Assembly: GCF_003688495.1 (NCBI RefSeq)
Contig: NZ_REFH01000009.1
Coordinates: 62,001-126,000 of the forward strand
From: Flavobacterium weaverense
Lineage (GTDB): Bacteria; Bacteroidota; Bacteroidia; Flavobacteriales; Flavobacteriaceae
Length of the DNA: 64,000 nucleotides
Reading direction: 5' to 3'
Positions 36,601-45,107 of the stretch are shown here, piece by piece; within the stretch, counting starts at the first letter, position 1; each line of letters starts with the position of its first letter. The position numbers and the translations under genes were made by a program. A model generated the notes under the pieces. That model was not told the DNA's origin. It did no database searches and saw only the letters and a program-made list of their open reading frames with translations.

Positions 36601-37955
36601 TACCAATGGCAATTTCATCATCTGCAGGTGCCGAAGTTCAAAGACCTCTTGCAACGGTTGTTATAGGCGGACTTTTCACAGCTACTATTTTAACAATGAT
36701 TGTACTTCCTATTCTATTTAAAGTTTTTGACAGCAAAGAATTTAAAAAAGCAAAATTTAAAAAGCACCAAAGCGGTATGTACATCATAGCATTCTTTTTA
36801 TTCACTTCATTCGCTTTTTCTCAAAACTCTAATCCAGAATTAGAAAGCTTGATGGCAAAGGCTATTCAAAATAATAAAGGAATCAAAGCAGCTCAATTGC
36901 AAGTTGATAAAACAAAAGCTAATATCAGCAACGCCTACACATTTGAGAAAACTAATGTTTACTATAGTTACGATCAAAATAATTTGACTACGACTAATGA
37001 GCCATTAAAAGTGTTTGGAGTACAGCAACGCTTCTCTTTTCCCACTGTTTACGGTGCACAAAAGAAAGTATATACTTCTGAATTTGAAAAAGAAAAAGCA
37101 AGTTTTGAAATTGAAAAGAACAAGCTTTCATTAGCGGTTTCTAAATCCTATCAACATATTGTTTACTTACAAAATCAAGAAAAACTGTATCACTATTTGG
37201 ACAGTCTGTATCAAAATTTTTCAAAAGCAAGTGACAGACGATTCGAATTAGGAGAGACCAATTATTTAGAAAAAATAACTGCTCTAGCTAAGTTCAGACA
37301 GATCAGAACAAAACTTTCTCAAATTGAAAATGATAAGAAAGCACAATATGAATTACTGTATTCGATAATACAAAGCGACGAAAAAATAGTAATCGAAAAT
37401 AAAACTATGGAGCTTTTAAACGCTAATAGTGATGATAAAATTAGATATGCATATAATGTTTATCTAGAAAGTGTTTCTAAAACGTATAAGAATCAATTAG
37501 AATTACAAAAACAACACTGGTTACCAGATGTTAACTTAGATTATTTTCAAGGTCGAGACAAAGGTCTTTCGCAATCTTTATATGGATTTCAAGTAGGAGT
37601 GGCTATTCCATTATTATTTAATGGCAACGTTTCTAAAACTAAAGTGGCAAAGCTAGAAATGCAAAGCTGGGAACAACAAAAGCAAAATGAAGAGTTTAAA
37701 ATTCAACAGTATATTAATCAAAAAACAAACGAGTTAGCCAAGTATCAAGAGGCGATAAATTACTACAACATGTACGGAAAAAAATTGTCGGATGAGATTA
37801 TTAAGGTTGGAAATAATAGCTACAAGCATGGTGAAATAGATTTTTTTCAATACATACAAAGTTTAGAAAATGCTACAACCATACAAGTAGATTATTTAGA
37901 CACCATTTTACAATACAATCAAACACAATTAGACTTACACTATTTAAATTTTTAA
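33621..37955 (+). CDS. CusA/CzcA heavy-metal RND pump fused to an outer-membrane efflux channel
   Basis: 1444 residues. Residues 1 to ~1040 form a heavy-metal RND pump (HME family). GAIDFGIIIDGAVIIVEF (TM4) has the single-Asp signature of metal pumps, and MSMEESDVIVKLKPKSQW is a typical CzcA/CusA segment. From Met1053 (36777) a signal-like stretch (MYIIAFFLFTSFAFSQ) leads into a ~390-residue TolC-type channel with long coiled helices. Standalone Bacteroidota channel proteins start this way, so the hydrophobic stretch may serve as a 13th membrane helix placing the channel outside the inner membrane. Substrate metal (Cu, Ag, Zn, Co) is unclear. The adaptor gene follows 10 bp later. Confidence 0.92.
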   Translation: MLEKIIAFSLKNKLIVLLFTLGIFLFGLFSIFQISIGAVPDVTNNQVQVITTSGNLSTQDIEQFITYPVEIEMANLPGVVEIRSISKFGLSVVTIVFEDGLGTYLPRQLIAEKIKAASEKIPQGFGTPEMGPITTGLGEIYQYTLEVKPEFKDNYTVSDLRTIQDWVVKRQLSGIKGVVEINTWGGFLKQYEIAINPSSLKAMNITTTDVFTALEKNNSIAGGAYIEKVNQSFFIRGEGKVNSLSDIGDIVIKNINGLPVYVKNVAQVRFGHANRFGAITGNGEGEKVLGQVMMLKGGNSKQVIDDVKHRVAEIQKTLPDGVYINGFLERSELVGKTTFTVAENLILGCLIVIFVVILLLGNWRSGLVVASVIPLCLLFAISLMNIFGIDANLMSLGAIDFGIIIDGAVIIVEFIAFQIASKSAHLVGMQREERQLEIDQITYKSASKMMNSAIFGQLIILIVFIPILSLSGIEGKMFRPMAMTFSFALVGAMIFCFTYVPVASSLFLKPKAENPNSISSKLIRKLNSWYLPVITWAIGNTKKVLYGALGLLLLSGALFTTMGGEFIPTLDEGDFVIQPVLKTGTSLTKTIGITTKIEKIILKNFPEVEQVVSRIGAAEVPTDPMSMEESDVIVKLKPKSQWTSASNKDELADKIKAALENEIPNMEIEFTQPIEMRFNELISGTRSDVAVKIFGEDLNILAKKAHEIKNAIAKVEGASDIIIEKTKGLPQMSVVYDRSKIARYGLNISDLNEMIALGFAGKTVGNVFEGEKRFDMVIRLDQENRHDIDDLRNLYVATATGDQIPLSELASIEYTEGPAKISRENTNRLIAIGINVRNRDLQSVVLDIQKIVDNDIKLPAGYYIKYGGQFENLQSAKTRLMLAVPVALFLIFILLYFAFGSVKEALMVYSAIPLSAVGGILFLWIRDLPFSISAGVGFIALFGIAVLNGIVLIEHFKELKHQGMKDIDELILKGTTDRLRPVLLTAAAAALGFLPMAISSSAGAEVQRPLATVVIGGLFTATILTMIVLPILFKVFDSKEFKKAKFKKHQSGMYIIAFFLFTSFAFSQNSNPELESLMAKAIQNNKGIKAAQLQVDKTKANISNAYTFEKTNVYYSYDQNNLTTTNEPLKVFGVQQRFSFPTVYGAQKKVYTSEFEKEKASFEIEKNKLSLAVSKSYQHIVYLQNQEKLYHYLDSLYQNFSKASDRRFELGETNYLEKITALAKFRQIRTKLSQIENDKKAQYELLYSIIQSDEKIVIENKTMELLNANSDDKIRYAYNVYLESVSKTYKNQLELQKQHWLPDVNLDYFQGRDKGLSQSLYGFQVGVAIPLLFNGNVSKTKVAKLEMQSWEQQKQNEEFKIQQYINQKTNELAKYQEAINYYNMYGKKLSDEIIKVGNNSYKHGEIDFFQYIQSLENATTIQVDYLDTILQYNQTQLDLHYLNF

Positions 37956-37965
37956 GAAAACTATA

Positions 37966-39081
37966 ATGAAAAAAATACTATATATAACTGCTTTATCTCT
38001 TGTTTTGTTTTCTTGTAAGGAAGCTAAAACGGAAGAAGAAGCGCCACAAAATGAGGATTTGATATCAGTGACCAATAATCAATTTAAATCTTCTGGAATG
38101 CAAATTGAAAGTCCAGTCGAACAAGATTTTGATGTAACAGTGAAAACATCTGGAAAGATTGACGTTCCACCTCAGAATCGTGCTAAAGTAACTACATTTA
38201 TGGGAGGTTACGTTAAATCAACTACACTGCTTGTAGGAGATAAAGTTAAAAAAGGTCAGGCTTTATTAGTGCTTCAAAATACTGAATTCTTGGATATTCA
38301 AAAAGATTACATGGAGGTTGCAGAACAGCTAAATTTTTTAAAATCAGAATATGACCGACAAAAAACTTTATTTGATGAAAAGATAACTTCTCAAAAAAAT
38401 TATTTAAAAGCGGAAAGTGAATATAGAAGAGCCAAATCAATGCATCAAAGTTTGCGTGCTAAATTAGTCCTACTTAACATTAATCCTCGAAATGTGGAGA
38501 ATGGAAACTTAACATCGACAGTTACCGTTTTTTCTCCTATATCTGGCGATATCGTTATTATGAATGCTAATGTGGGAATGTACGTCGCGCCTGCTGATGT
38601 GATTTTAGAAATTGTTGACACAGATCACCTTCATCTCGAACTGGCTGTTTTTGAAAAAGACATTTTAAAGGTCAAAATTGGTCAAAAAATAACATTTAAA
38701 GTTCCAGAAGCATCTAAAGATATATTTAATGCAGAAGTACATTTAGTTGGAAAATCAATTGAAGGGAACGAGCGGACTATAAATGTCCACGCGCATCTAG
38801 ATGAAAATATAAAGCAAAAGCTAATTACAGGAATGTTTGTTGAAGCTAACATAGTCACAGATTCTAAAAAAGGTTTAGCAATTCCTGCTGAAGCTTTAAT
38901 AACTGAAAATGAAAAGCACTATGTGCTCTTGTTAGATAATCAAAAAAACGGTTATTCATTTAAGAAAGTGAATGTTACAATAGGAGAGAAATCAGAAAAA
39001 TTTGTAGAGATTATTCCAAATACAGCTATTAATTCCTCGTCTAAAATTTTGACAAAAGGTGTTTTTGATTTGGTAAATTAA
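37966..39081 (+). CDS. CusB-type periplasmic adaptor lipoprotein
   Basis: 371 residues. Signal with lipobox LFSC (Cys17), followed by an acidic linker. Membrane-fusion-protein layout: a short N-terminal beta domain, the lipoyl half VGDKVKKGQALLVLQNTE, an alpha-hairpin (about 105-150), the second lipoyl half TVFSPISGDIVIMNANVG, a beta-barrel (LELAVFEKDILKVKIGQ) and a C-terminal domain. It couples the fused CusA-channel protein to the periplasm. No His/Met-rich N-terminal metal site like E. coli CusB is obvious. It is directly downstream of the pump and upstream of a DUF2231 gene, so it completes a three-component metal efflux system encoded by two genes. Confidence 0.92.
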   Translation: MKKILYITALSLVLFSCKEAKTEEEAPQNEDLISVTNNQFKSSGMQIESPVEQDFDVTVKTSGKIDVPPQNRAKVTTFMGGYVKSTTLLVGDKVKKGQALLVLQNTEFLDIQKDYMEVAEQLNFLKSEYDRQKTLFDEKITSQKNYLKAESEYRRAKSMHQSLRAKLVLLNINPRNVENGNLTSTVTVFSPISGDIVIMNANVGMYVAPADVILEIVDTDHLHLELAVFEKDILKVKIGQKITFKVPEASKDIFNAEVHLVGKSIEGNERTINVHAHLDENIKQKLITGMFVEANIVTDSKKGLAIPAEALITENEKHYVLLLDNQKNGYSFKKVNVTIGEKSEKFVEIIPNTAINSSSKILTKGVFDLVN

Positions 39082-39110
39082 ATAAATACTAACCTTTAAA
39101 TTACAATATC

Positions 39111-39623
39111 ATGAACGATGCACATTTGCACTTAGTGGTAAATCATTTTCCAATCATTGGAACGATTTTAGCGCTTGGAATTCTAATCACAGGGATGTTT
39201 TTAAAAAATAATTCAGTAAAAAATACTGCGTACGTTTTATTTGTTGTGGCAGCAATTTTTGTAGCACTGAGCATGCAAACGGGAGAAGGAGCAGAGGAAA
39301 TGGTTGAAGATATGCCTTCGATTGGTAAGCAAATTATTCATGAGCATGAGGAAATTGCTGAGAAGTTAGCGTTAGCACTTTATGTCTTAGCTGGAATTTC
39401 GATAGCGGGATTATTTTTAAATTTTAAAAATCATTCTAAAGCTAAGTTCGTTTCTATTATTGCGCTCACCGTAGCTGTCGCAACTGTTTACATTGCCCAA
39501 TTAGTGGGAACATCAGGAGGTGAGATTCGTCATACTGAAATTAGAGCAAAAACGAATAGTTCTGATCTTTTACAAGACACTGAAAACACTATAAAGGTTG
39601 ATAAAGAGCATAATGAAAAATAA
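39111..39623 (+). CDS. DUF2231-like small membrane protein
   Basis: 170 residues with four hydrophobic segments (about 10-27, 38-55, 85-103, 108-127). It opens with MNDAHLHLVVNHFPIIG, a histidine-rich pattern like the DUF2231 family, and has a further histidine pair in IIHEHEEIAEKL between helices 2 and 3, so heme or metal binding is plausible. Last gene of the metal-efflux group, 29 bp after the adaptor. A role in metal or redox handling is suggested by context only. The C-terminal tail is charged and soluble. Confidence 0.75.
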   Translation: MNDAHLHLVVNHFPIIGTILALGILITGMFLKNNSVKNTAYVLFVVAAIFVALSMQTGEGAEEMVEDMPSIGKQIIHEHEEIAEKLALALYVLAGISIAGLFLNFKNHSKAKFVSIIALTVAVATVYIAQLVGTSGGEIRHTEIRAKTNSSDLLQDTENTIKVDKEHNEK

Positions 39624-39659
39624 GTTTAACAATTTTCAACTATAAAGTTTAAAAATTAA

Positions 39660-39691
39660 TTGGAATTTAAATAATTTATCTCTTATATTTG
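39660..39691 (+). promoter_or_regulatory. Promoter of the histidine operon
   Basis: TTG (39660-39662) and TATATTTG (39684-39691) are separated by 21 bp, matching the Bacteroidota TTG-N17-23-TAnnTTTG promoter. Initiation near 39697 would give a ~20-nt leader before the leader-peptide ATG. Confidence 0.65.
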
Positions 39692-39717
39692 CACAACAAT
39701 TATTCAGAAAAATAAAA

Positions 39718-39777
39718 ATGTTTACAAATCAACTACATCATCATCATTTTCATTATTGCTCTCAAGCGATGCGTTAA
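39718..39777 (+). CDS. hisL: Histidine operon leader peptide
   Basis: 19-codon open frame, MFTNQLHHHHFHYCSQAMR then TAA. Four consecutive His codons (39736-39747) and a fifth (39751-39753) lie before the terminator/antiterminator region. Five His in nineteen residues directly before hisG is very unlikely by chance. Ribosome stalling at these codons under His-tRNA shortage would expose 39761-39768, which pairs with the terminator's 5' arm. This is the classical his attenuator leader; the symbol hisL follows enterobacterial usage. Confidence 0.88.
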   Translation: MFTNQLHHHHFHYCSQAMR

Positions 39778-39838
39778 TGGTATGTTTGTAAATCATCATA
39801 TTCTAAAAACCCGTTTGAGTACATCAAACGGGTTTTTT
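39761..39838 (+). terminator. Histidine operon attenuator (antiterminator and terminator)
   Basis: The terminator is a perfect 14-bp stem, AAAAACCCGTTTGA (39805-39818) with TCAAACGGGTTTTT (39824-39837), a 5-nt loop and a T6 run. The competing antiterminator is CTCAAGCG (39761-39768), inside the leader-peptide frame, with CGTTTGAG (39812-39819): 8 bp with one G-T. A third pairing, TTTACAAA (39721-39728) with TTTGTAAA (39785-39792), could act as an additional stem. A ribosome that reaches the stop at 39775 covers 39761-39768 and allows termination. Confidence 0.85.
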
Positions 39839-39893
39839 ATTGCCCATTATTTGTACTCAATCAAAATATTTTAAACAAAAAAAATAAAACAAA

Positions 39894-40751
39894 ATGAGTA
39901 CATTAAAAATTGCAATTCAAAAATCAGGACGTTTAAACGAAGAAAGCATACAAATCTTAAAGGATGCAGGTATTTCAATCGACAATGGGATTGATCAGTT
40001 AAAAGCAGAAGCATCAAATTTCCCTTTAGAAGTTTTATATCTAAGAAACTCAGATATTCCACAGTATCTAATGGACGGCGTAGTCGATATCGCAATTGTT
40101 GGAGACAATTTATTGGTTGAAAAAGGCGGAGATATTGAAGTTATTCAGAAATTAGGTTTTTCAAAATGTAAGGTTTCAGTTGCTGTACCAAAAGCATTCG
40201 AATACAATTCAGTTAAAGATCTGGACGGTATGCGAATTGCTACTTCTTACCCTAAAACCGTTCTTGATTTCTTTAATTCTAAAGGAGTTTCTGTAGATAT
40301 TCACCAAATATCTGGCTCGGTTGAAATCGCTCCGAATATTGGATTAGCTGATGCAATTGTAGATATAGTTTCAAGTGGTAGTACATTATTTAAAAATAAT
40401 TTAAAAGAGGTAGAAGTTATTTTTAAAAGTGAAGCTGTATTAGCGGTTTCACCAAAAGTAAGTCCGGAATCTCAAAAAATAATTAATACCCTAAAATTTA
40501 GAATTGAATCAGTTTTAAGAGCACGTAGATCAAAGTATATTTTAATGAATGTACCTAACGATAAAATTGATGAAATAGGTAAGATTTTACCAGTGCTACG
40601 AAGCCTTACCGTTCTTCCTTTAGCTCAAGAAGGTTGGAGTAGTGTACACTCTGTAATTGATAAAGATACTTTTTGGGATGTTATTGACCGCCTGAAAGAA
40701 GCTGGTGCTGAAGGAATTTTGATTTGTCCAATTGAAAAAATGGTATTGTAA
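39894..40751 (+). CDS. hisG: ATP phosphoribosyltransferase
   Basis: First enzyme of histidine synthesis, joining ATP and PRPP. 285 residues, the long, self-sufficient form with a C-terminal ACT-like regulatory domain (ILMNVPNDKIDEIGKILPVL, GWSSVHSVIDKDTFWDVID), so HisZ is not needed. Catalytic half: LKIAIQKSGRLNEES, then GVVDIAIVGDNLL, LDGMRIATSYPKTV and VDIVSSGSTLFKNN (PRPP loop). Feedback inhibition by histidine is usual for this form. It lies 117 bp after the leader peptide and begins the eight-gene operon. Confidence 0.96.
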   Translation: MSTLKIAIQKSGRLNEESIQILKDAGISIDNGIDQLKAEASNFPLEVLYLRNSDIPQYLMDGVVDIAIVGDNLLVEKGGDIEVIQKLGFSKCKVSVAVPKAFEYNSVKDLDGMRIATSYPKTVLDFFNSKGVSVDIHQISGSVEIAPNIGLADAIVDIVSSGSTLFKNNLKEVEVIFKSEAVLAVSPKVSPESQKIINTLKFRIESVLRARRSKYILMNVPNDKIDEIGKILPVLRSLTVLPLAQEGWSSVHSVIDKDTFWDVIDRLKEAGAEGILICPIEKMVL

Positions 40752-40791
40752 ATCATGAAATTCAGGGTACATTATACAAAATGAATTTTCA

Positions 40792-40865
40792 AAATACAAA
40801 AAAGCAATAATAGACTTTGCAAACTTTGCGAAACCATTGTAAATTTTGCGGTTAAACTTTAACAA
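40792..40865 (+). repeat. Degenerate interspersed repeat between hisG and hisD
   Basis: The hisG-hisD spacer repeats the unit ACTTTGC(G)AAAC: ACTTTGCAAACTTTGCGAAAC is followed by a diverged copy ending in ATTTTGCGGTTAAAC, then ACTTTAAC. It resembles one arm of the repeat at 45838-45920. It lacks a clear partner arm here and is probably a remnant. Confidence 0.5.
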
Positions 40866-42158
40866 ATGAATAAAATATACAATCCAAAACCAGATACTTG
40901 GTCCTCAATATTAGAGCGTCCTACAAAAACTGTCGATGATATCGAGGCGACTGTAAAAGAAATTTTTAAAGAAGTTCAAAAAAAGGGTGATAGCGCTGTT
41001 GCAAAATATACATCGCTTTTTGACGGAGCAATTCTTCCAAATATCGAAGTGACCAAGCAAGAAATTGATGAGGCAGTTCTTTCTGTACCTTCTGACTTAA
41101 AAGAAGCGATCCAATTAGCAAAGTCGAATATTAAGAAATTCCACACTGCGCAAATAACAGCACAAGTAAATGTAGAAACTGTAGAAGGTGTTAATTGCTG
41201 GCAAGAAAAAAGACCAATTCAAAAAATAGGTTTATATATTCCTGGCGGAACTGCACCACTATTTTCGACTGTTCTAATGCTTGCTGTTCCAGCTAAAATC
41301 GCTGGATGTAATGAAATTGTTCTTTGTTCACCACCCGATAAAAATGGGAAAATAAATCCTGCCATATTATATGCAGCAAATTTATGTGGCGTAACTAAAG
41401 TATTGAAAGTAGGAGGAATTCAGGCGATTGCTGGACTAACTTTTGGTACAGAAACAATTCCGAAAGTCTATAAAATTTTCGGACCTGGAAATCAATATGT
41501 AACTGTAGCAAAACAACTAGCAACTCAATTTGGTGTCGCAATCGATATGCCTGCTGGACCATCTGAGCTATTAATTGTTGCTGATGATACTGCAATTCCA
41601 GCTTTTGTAGCTTCAGATTTATTGTCTCAAGCGGAACATGGGGCAGATAGCCAAGTAATTTTAGTATCGACTTCAAAAAAATTAATCGATGCTGTTGAAT
41701 TAGAAATTCAAATCCAACTCGATGTTCTACCAAGAAAAGAAATCGCAGAAAAAGCTATAGCAAATTCAAAATTAATATTTGTTGAAAATGACAAAATTGC
41801 TTTAGAATTAATTAATGAGTACGGACCAGAACATTTTATTATCTGTTCAGAGTTTGACGACTTTTATTGCAATGGAATCTACAACGCAGGATCTGTATTT
41901 ATAGGAAACTATACTCCGGAAAGTGCGGGAGATTATGCTTCAGGAACAAATCACACTTTGCCAACAAACGGTTATGCTAAGAATTACAGTGGCGTCAACT
42001 TAGATAGTTTTACTAAAGCGATGACTTTCCAAAAAATTTCGAAAAAGGGACTACAAAATATAGGAAAAGCAATTGAAATCATGGCTGAAGCTGAAGGATT
42101 ACAAGCACACAAAAATGCAGTTACACTACGATTAAAAGCGATTGAAAATGAAAAATAA
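40866..42158 (+). CDS. hisD: Histidinol dehydrogenase
   Basis: Zinc- and NAD-dependent enzyme oxidising L-histidinol to L-histidine in two steps. 430 residues, normal. Typical segments are IQKIGLYIPGGTAPLFSTVLM and IFGPGNQYVTVAKQLA. GVAIDMPAGPSELLIVAD is followed by LLSQAEHGADSQVIL, with the zinc-ligand His/Asp. ASGTNHTLPTNGYAKNYSGV contains the second histidine site. Starts 114 bp after hisG; the stop overlaps the hisC ATG by 11 bp, showing coupling. Confidence 0.96.
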   Translation: MNKIYNPKPDTWSSILERPTKTVDDIEATVKEIFKEVQKKGDSAVAKYTSLFDGAILPNIEVTKQEIDEAVLSVPSDLKEAIQLAKSNIKKFHTAQITAQVNVETVEGVNCWQEKRPIQKIGLYIPGGTAPLFSTVLMLAVPAKIAGCNEIVLCSPPDKNGKINPAILYAANLCGVTKVLKVGGIQAIAGLTFGTETIPKVYKIFGPGNQYVTVAKQLATQFGVAIDMPAGPSELLIVADDTAIPAFVASDLLSQAEHGADSQVILVSTSKKLIDAVELEIQIQLDVLPRKEIAEKAIANSKLIFVENDKIALELINEYGPEHFIICSEFDDFYCNGIYNAGSVFIGNYTPESAGDYASGTNHTLPTNGYAKNYSGVNLDSFTKAMTFQKISKKGLQNIGKAIEIMAEAEGLQAHKNAVTLRLKAIENEK

Positions 42159-43197
42159 TTTTAATATCAATGATTTAATTCGGGAAAATGTAAAAGTTTT
42201 AAAACCCTATTCTTCTGCACGTGATGAATTTGAAGACTTTGATACAGCCAATATGGTTTTTCTAGATGCAAATGAAAATCCATTTGAAAATGGTGTTAAC
42301 CGCTATCCTGACCCACAGCAAATGAGTGTAAAGGGGATTTTGGCCAAACAGCGTAATGTAAAAACATCACAAATTTTATTAGGTAATGGAAGTGACGAAG
42401 TTTTAGATTTACTATTTAGAGCTTTCTGCGAACCAAAAGTAGACAACGTAATTACTTTGCCACCAACATACGGGATGTACGGAGTTTTAGCTAATATCAA
42501 TGCCGTTGAAAATAAAGAAGTTCTATTGTCAAATGATTTTCAGCCACAAATTGAAAAAATTATGGCAGCTATAACGGATGCAACTAAAATGATATTTTTG
42601 TGTTCGCCAAATAATCCAACAGGAAACACTTTTTCTGATGAAAGTATTGTATATCTCCTTCAGAATTTTAAAGGATTAGTAGTAATTGACGAAGCTTATA
42701 TTGACTTTTCACAAAAGGAAAGTTGGATCAATGAATTGGATGAATATCCTAATTTAGTTATTACACAAACCTTGTCAAAAGCCTATGGATTAGCAGGTAT
42801 TAGATTAGGAATTTGTTATGGTTCAAGTGAGGTGATTTCAGTTTTAAATAAAATAAAACCACCGTACAATGTAAATGAATTGAGTCAGAAACGAGCATTA
42901 TCTCGTTTAGATGATTCGAACCAAATAGGAAAGGAAATCGCCTCAATTATAACACAAAGAGAAGCATTACTTAAAGTTTTACTTGATATTAACTTTGTGG
43001 AAAAAATTTATCCAACAGAAGCGAATTTTATTTTAATTAAAGTTGATGATGCTAATAAAAGATATGCTGATTTGATTGCAAAAGGAATTGTTATTCGCAA
43101 TAGGACTACACAGGCCTTATGTGAAAACACATTACGTTTAACGGTTGGAACTGAAGAAGAAAATAGAAAATTAATAGCTGCTTTAAAAGAAATTTAA
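42148..43197 (+). CDS. hisC: Histidinol-phosphate aminotransferase
   Basis: PLP enzyme converting imidazole acetol phosphate to histidinol phosphate. 349 residues from the ATG at 42148; a TTG at 42142 adds two residues and is not favoured. Visible: the [19 protein letters not shown] substrate segment, [28 protein letters not shown], and the Schiff-base region [20 protein letters not shown], where the Lys of LSK is the PLP lysine. Fold type I, class II pattern. The start overlaps hisD by 11 bp. Confidence 0.95.
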   Translation: MKNNFNINDLIRENVKVLKPYSSARDEFEDFDTANMVFLDANENPFENGVNRYPDPQQMSVKGILAKQRNVKTSQILLGNGSDEVLDLLFRAFCEPKVDNVITLPPTYGMYGVLANINAVENKEVLLSNDFQPQIEKIMAAITDATKMIFLCSPNNPTGNTFSDESIVYLLQNFKGLVVIDEAYIDFSQKESWINELDEYPNLVITQTLSKAYGLAGIRLGICYGSSEVISVLNKIKPPYNVNELSQKRALSRLDDSNQIGKEIASIITQREALLKVLLDINFVEKIYPTEANFILIKVDDANKRYADLIAKGIVIRNRTTQALCENTLRLTVGTEEENRKLIAALKEI

Positions 43198-43255
43198 ATA
43201 CTTTTCTCCCTTTTTGAATTATAAAAAAAGTGGGTTGGTTGTAAAAAAATATAAA

Positions 43256-44392
43256 ATGAAAAAAATACTTTTTATAGATCGTGATGGAACGATGGTTTTA
43301 GAACCAAACGATTATCAATTAGACAGTTTTGAAAAACTAGAATTTTATCCATTTGCATTTCAATATTTGGGTAAAATAGCTCAAGAACTAGATTTTGAAT
43401 TGGTGATGGTCACAAACCAAGATGGTTTAGGAACTGATTCGCATCCAGAAGCTAACTTTTGGCCCGTACATAATCTATTAATGAAAGCTTTTGAAAATGA
43501 AGGGGTTGTTTTTAGCGATGTGTTGATTGATAAAACATTTCCACATGAAAATGTTCCAACACGTAAGCCAGGACTTGGAATGTTGACTAAATACATTAAC
43601 AATCCAGAATATGACTTAGAAAATTCATTTGTTATCGGTGACAGAATTACTGATGTTGAACTAGCAAAGAATTTAGGTTCGAAAGCAATCTTCATAAATA
43701 CGGATGAAGCTCTAGGAAGCGGTGAGATTGCTTCTAAAAGAGAAGAATTAGATTCTGTAATTGCATTGCAAACTACGGATTGGAAAACAATCTATGAATT
43801 TCTGAAATTAGAAGAACGTTCAGCGTCAATTGAAAGAAAGACAAATGAAACCGATATTTTTATAAAATTAAACCTTGATGGAACTGGAAAAAGCAAAATC
43901 GAAACTGGAATAGCTTTTTTCGATCACATGTTGGACCAAATTGCACGTCACGGACAAATGGATTTAGAAATTCTTGTAAAAGGGGATTTGGAAGTTGACG
44001 AACACCATACTATTGAAGATACTGCAATTGCGTTGGGAGAAGTCTTTGCAAAAGCGTTAGGAAATAAGTTAGGGATTGAGCGTTATGGTTTTTGTTTGCC
44101 AATGGATGATTGTTTAGCCCAAGTAGCTATTGACTTTGGTGGAAGAAACTGGTTAGTTTGGGAAACGGAATTTAAACGTGAGATGGTGGGAAAAATGCCA
44201 ACAGAAATGTTTTTACACTTTTTCAAATCATTCTCAGATGGGGCAAAAGCTAACATTAACATCAAAGCAGAAGGAATTAATGAGCATCACAAAATTGAAG
44301 CTATTTTTAAGGCTTTTGCCAAAGCGATAAAAGTAGCTGTAAAACGCGATACCGAAAAAATGATTTTGCCAAGTACAAAAGGCATGTTGTAA
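43256..44392 (+). CDS. hisB: Bifunctional HisB: histidinol-phosphatase / IGP dehydratase
   Basis: 378 residues from the ATG at 43256 ([12 protein letters not shown]); an earlier in-frame codon at 43214 would add 14 residues that do not fit. The N-terminal HAD phosphatase (about 1-165) has FIDRDGT, the [11 protein letters not shown] motif and [15 protein letters not shown]. The C-terminal imidazoleglycerol-phosphate dehydratase shows [35 protein letters not shown] and GRNWLVWE, with [19 protein letters not shown], the His-rich Mn sites. It performs steps six and eight of the pathway. Intact. Confidence 0.96.
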   Translation: MKKILFIDRDGTMVLEPNDYQLDSFEKLEFYPFAFQYLGKIAQELDFELVMVTNQDGLGTDSHPEANFWPVHNLLMKAFENEGVVFSDVLIDKTFPHENVPTRKPGLGMLTKYINNPEYDLENSFVIGDRITDVELAKNLGSKAIFINTDEALGSGEIASKREELDSVIALQTTDWKTIYEFLKLEERSASIERKTNETDIFIKLNLDGTGKSKIETGIAFFDHMLDQIARHGQMDLEILVKGDLEVDEHHTIEDTAIALGEVFAKALGNKLGIERYGFCLPMDDCLAQVAIDFGGRNWLVWETEFKREMVGKMPTEMFLHFFKSFSDGAKANINIKAEGINEHHKIEAIFKAFAKAIKVAVKRDTEKMILPSTKGML

Positions 44393-44400
44393 ATACTTGT

Positions 44401-44469
44401 CCTGCAAGGTTTTTTTTAACCTTGTAGGTATTCATAACTAAACCTACAAGGTTTTAAAAACCTTGCAGG
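44401..44469. repeat. Long palindromic repeat between hisB and hisH
   Basis: CCTGCAAGG (44401-44409) pairs with CCTTGCAGG (44461-44469), and CCTTGTAGGT (44420-44429) with ACCTACAAGG (44442-44451). A/T runs lie between, giving a ~29-bp imperfect stem and a 12-nt loop. It is typical of the interspersed palindromes in flavobacterial genomes. It lies inside the operon, so it is unlikely to be a strong terminator. Confidence 0.75.
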
Positions 44470-44484
44470 AGTAAAAGAAGAAGA

Positions 44485-45066
44485 ATGAAAATAGTTATCA
44501 TAGATTACGGAGCAGGAAATATACAAAGCATTATGTTTGCTATCGAAAGATTAGGATATAAAGCTGTTTTGAGCAGTAATTCAGAAGAAATAAAAGCGGC
44601 AGACAAAGTAATTTTTCCAGGAGTTGGCGAAGCAAGTTCCGCAATGAAAATGCTTGTAGAAAGCGGTTTAGACACTTTAATTCCGACACTAAAACAACCT
44701 GTTTTAGGAATATGTTTAGGAATGCAGCTAATGTGTAAATCATCAGAAGAAGGCGATACCAAAGGTTTAGGTATTTTTAATGTTGACGTTGTTAAATTTT
44801 CAAATAAAGTGAAAGTGCCACAAATGGGTTGGAACCAAATCTACAATTTGAGTTCACCTTTATTTAGTGGAATAACTGACAATGAGTATATGTATTTAGT
44901 TCATAGTTTTTATGCACCACTTTGCAACGAAGCCATTGCTACAACAAATTATGAAGTAGAATATGCTTCCGCTTTACAAAAAGACAATTTTTACGGAACG
45001 CAATTTCACCCCGAGAAAAGCGGTGATGTGGGAGAACAAATTTTATCTAATTTCTTAAAAATGTAA
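44485..45066 (+). CDS. hisH: Imidazole glycerol phosphate synthase, glutaminase subunit HisH
   Basis: Class I glutamine amidotransferase that feeds ammonia to HisF. 193 residues. VIIDYGAGNIQSIMFAIERLG is the conserved start. The oxyanion/nucleophile loop is GICLGMQLMC with the catalytic Cys, and GTQFHPEKSGD supplies His and Glu. PQMGWNQIYN belongs to the interface with HisF. It is separated from hisB by the palindromic repeat. Confidence 0.96.
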   Translation: MKIVIIDYGAGNIQSIMFAIERLGYKAVLSSNSEEIKAADKVIFPGVGEASSAMKMLVESGLDTLIPTLKQPVLGICLGMQLMCKSSEEGDTKGLGIFNVDVVKFSNKVKVPQMGWNQIYNLSSPLFSGITDNEYMYLVHSFYAPLCNEAIATTNYEVEYASALQKDNFYGTQFHPEKSGDVGEQILSNFLKM

Positions 45067-45099
45067 CTTTAAGACTTTAGACTTTCAAACTTTAAGACT
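45067..45099 (+). repeat. Short direct repeats between hisH and hisA
   Basis: CTTTAAGACT occurs at 45067-45076 and 45090-45099 with similar CTTTAGACTTT between. It forms a small ACTTT-rich tandem spacer, similar in composition to the hisF-hisIE gap. Confidence 0.4.
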
Positions 45100-45107
45100 A
45101 TTAATAA

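Noticed and set aside
39721..39792. Treating the TTTACAAA/TTTGTAAA pairing as the main antiterminator
   Set aside because: The CTCAAGCG/CGTTTGAG pairing competes directly with the terminator arm, whereas this one does not; kept only as a possible extra stem.
44401..44469. Intergenic hairpin as a transcription terminator of the his operon
   Set aside because: It lies in the middle of an apparently intact operon and is repeat-like; a real terminator is present after hisIE.
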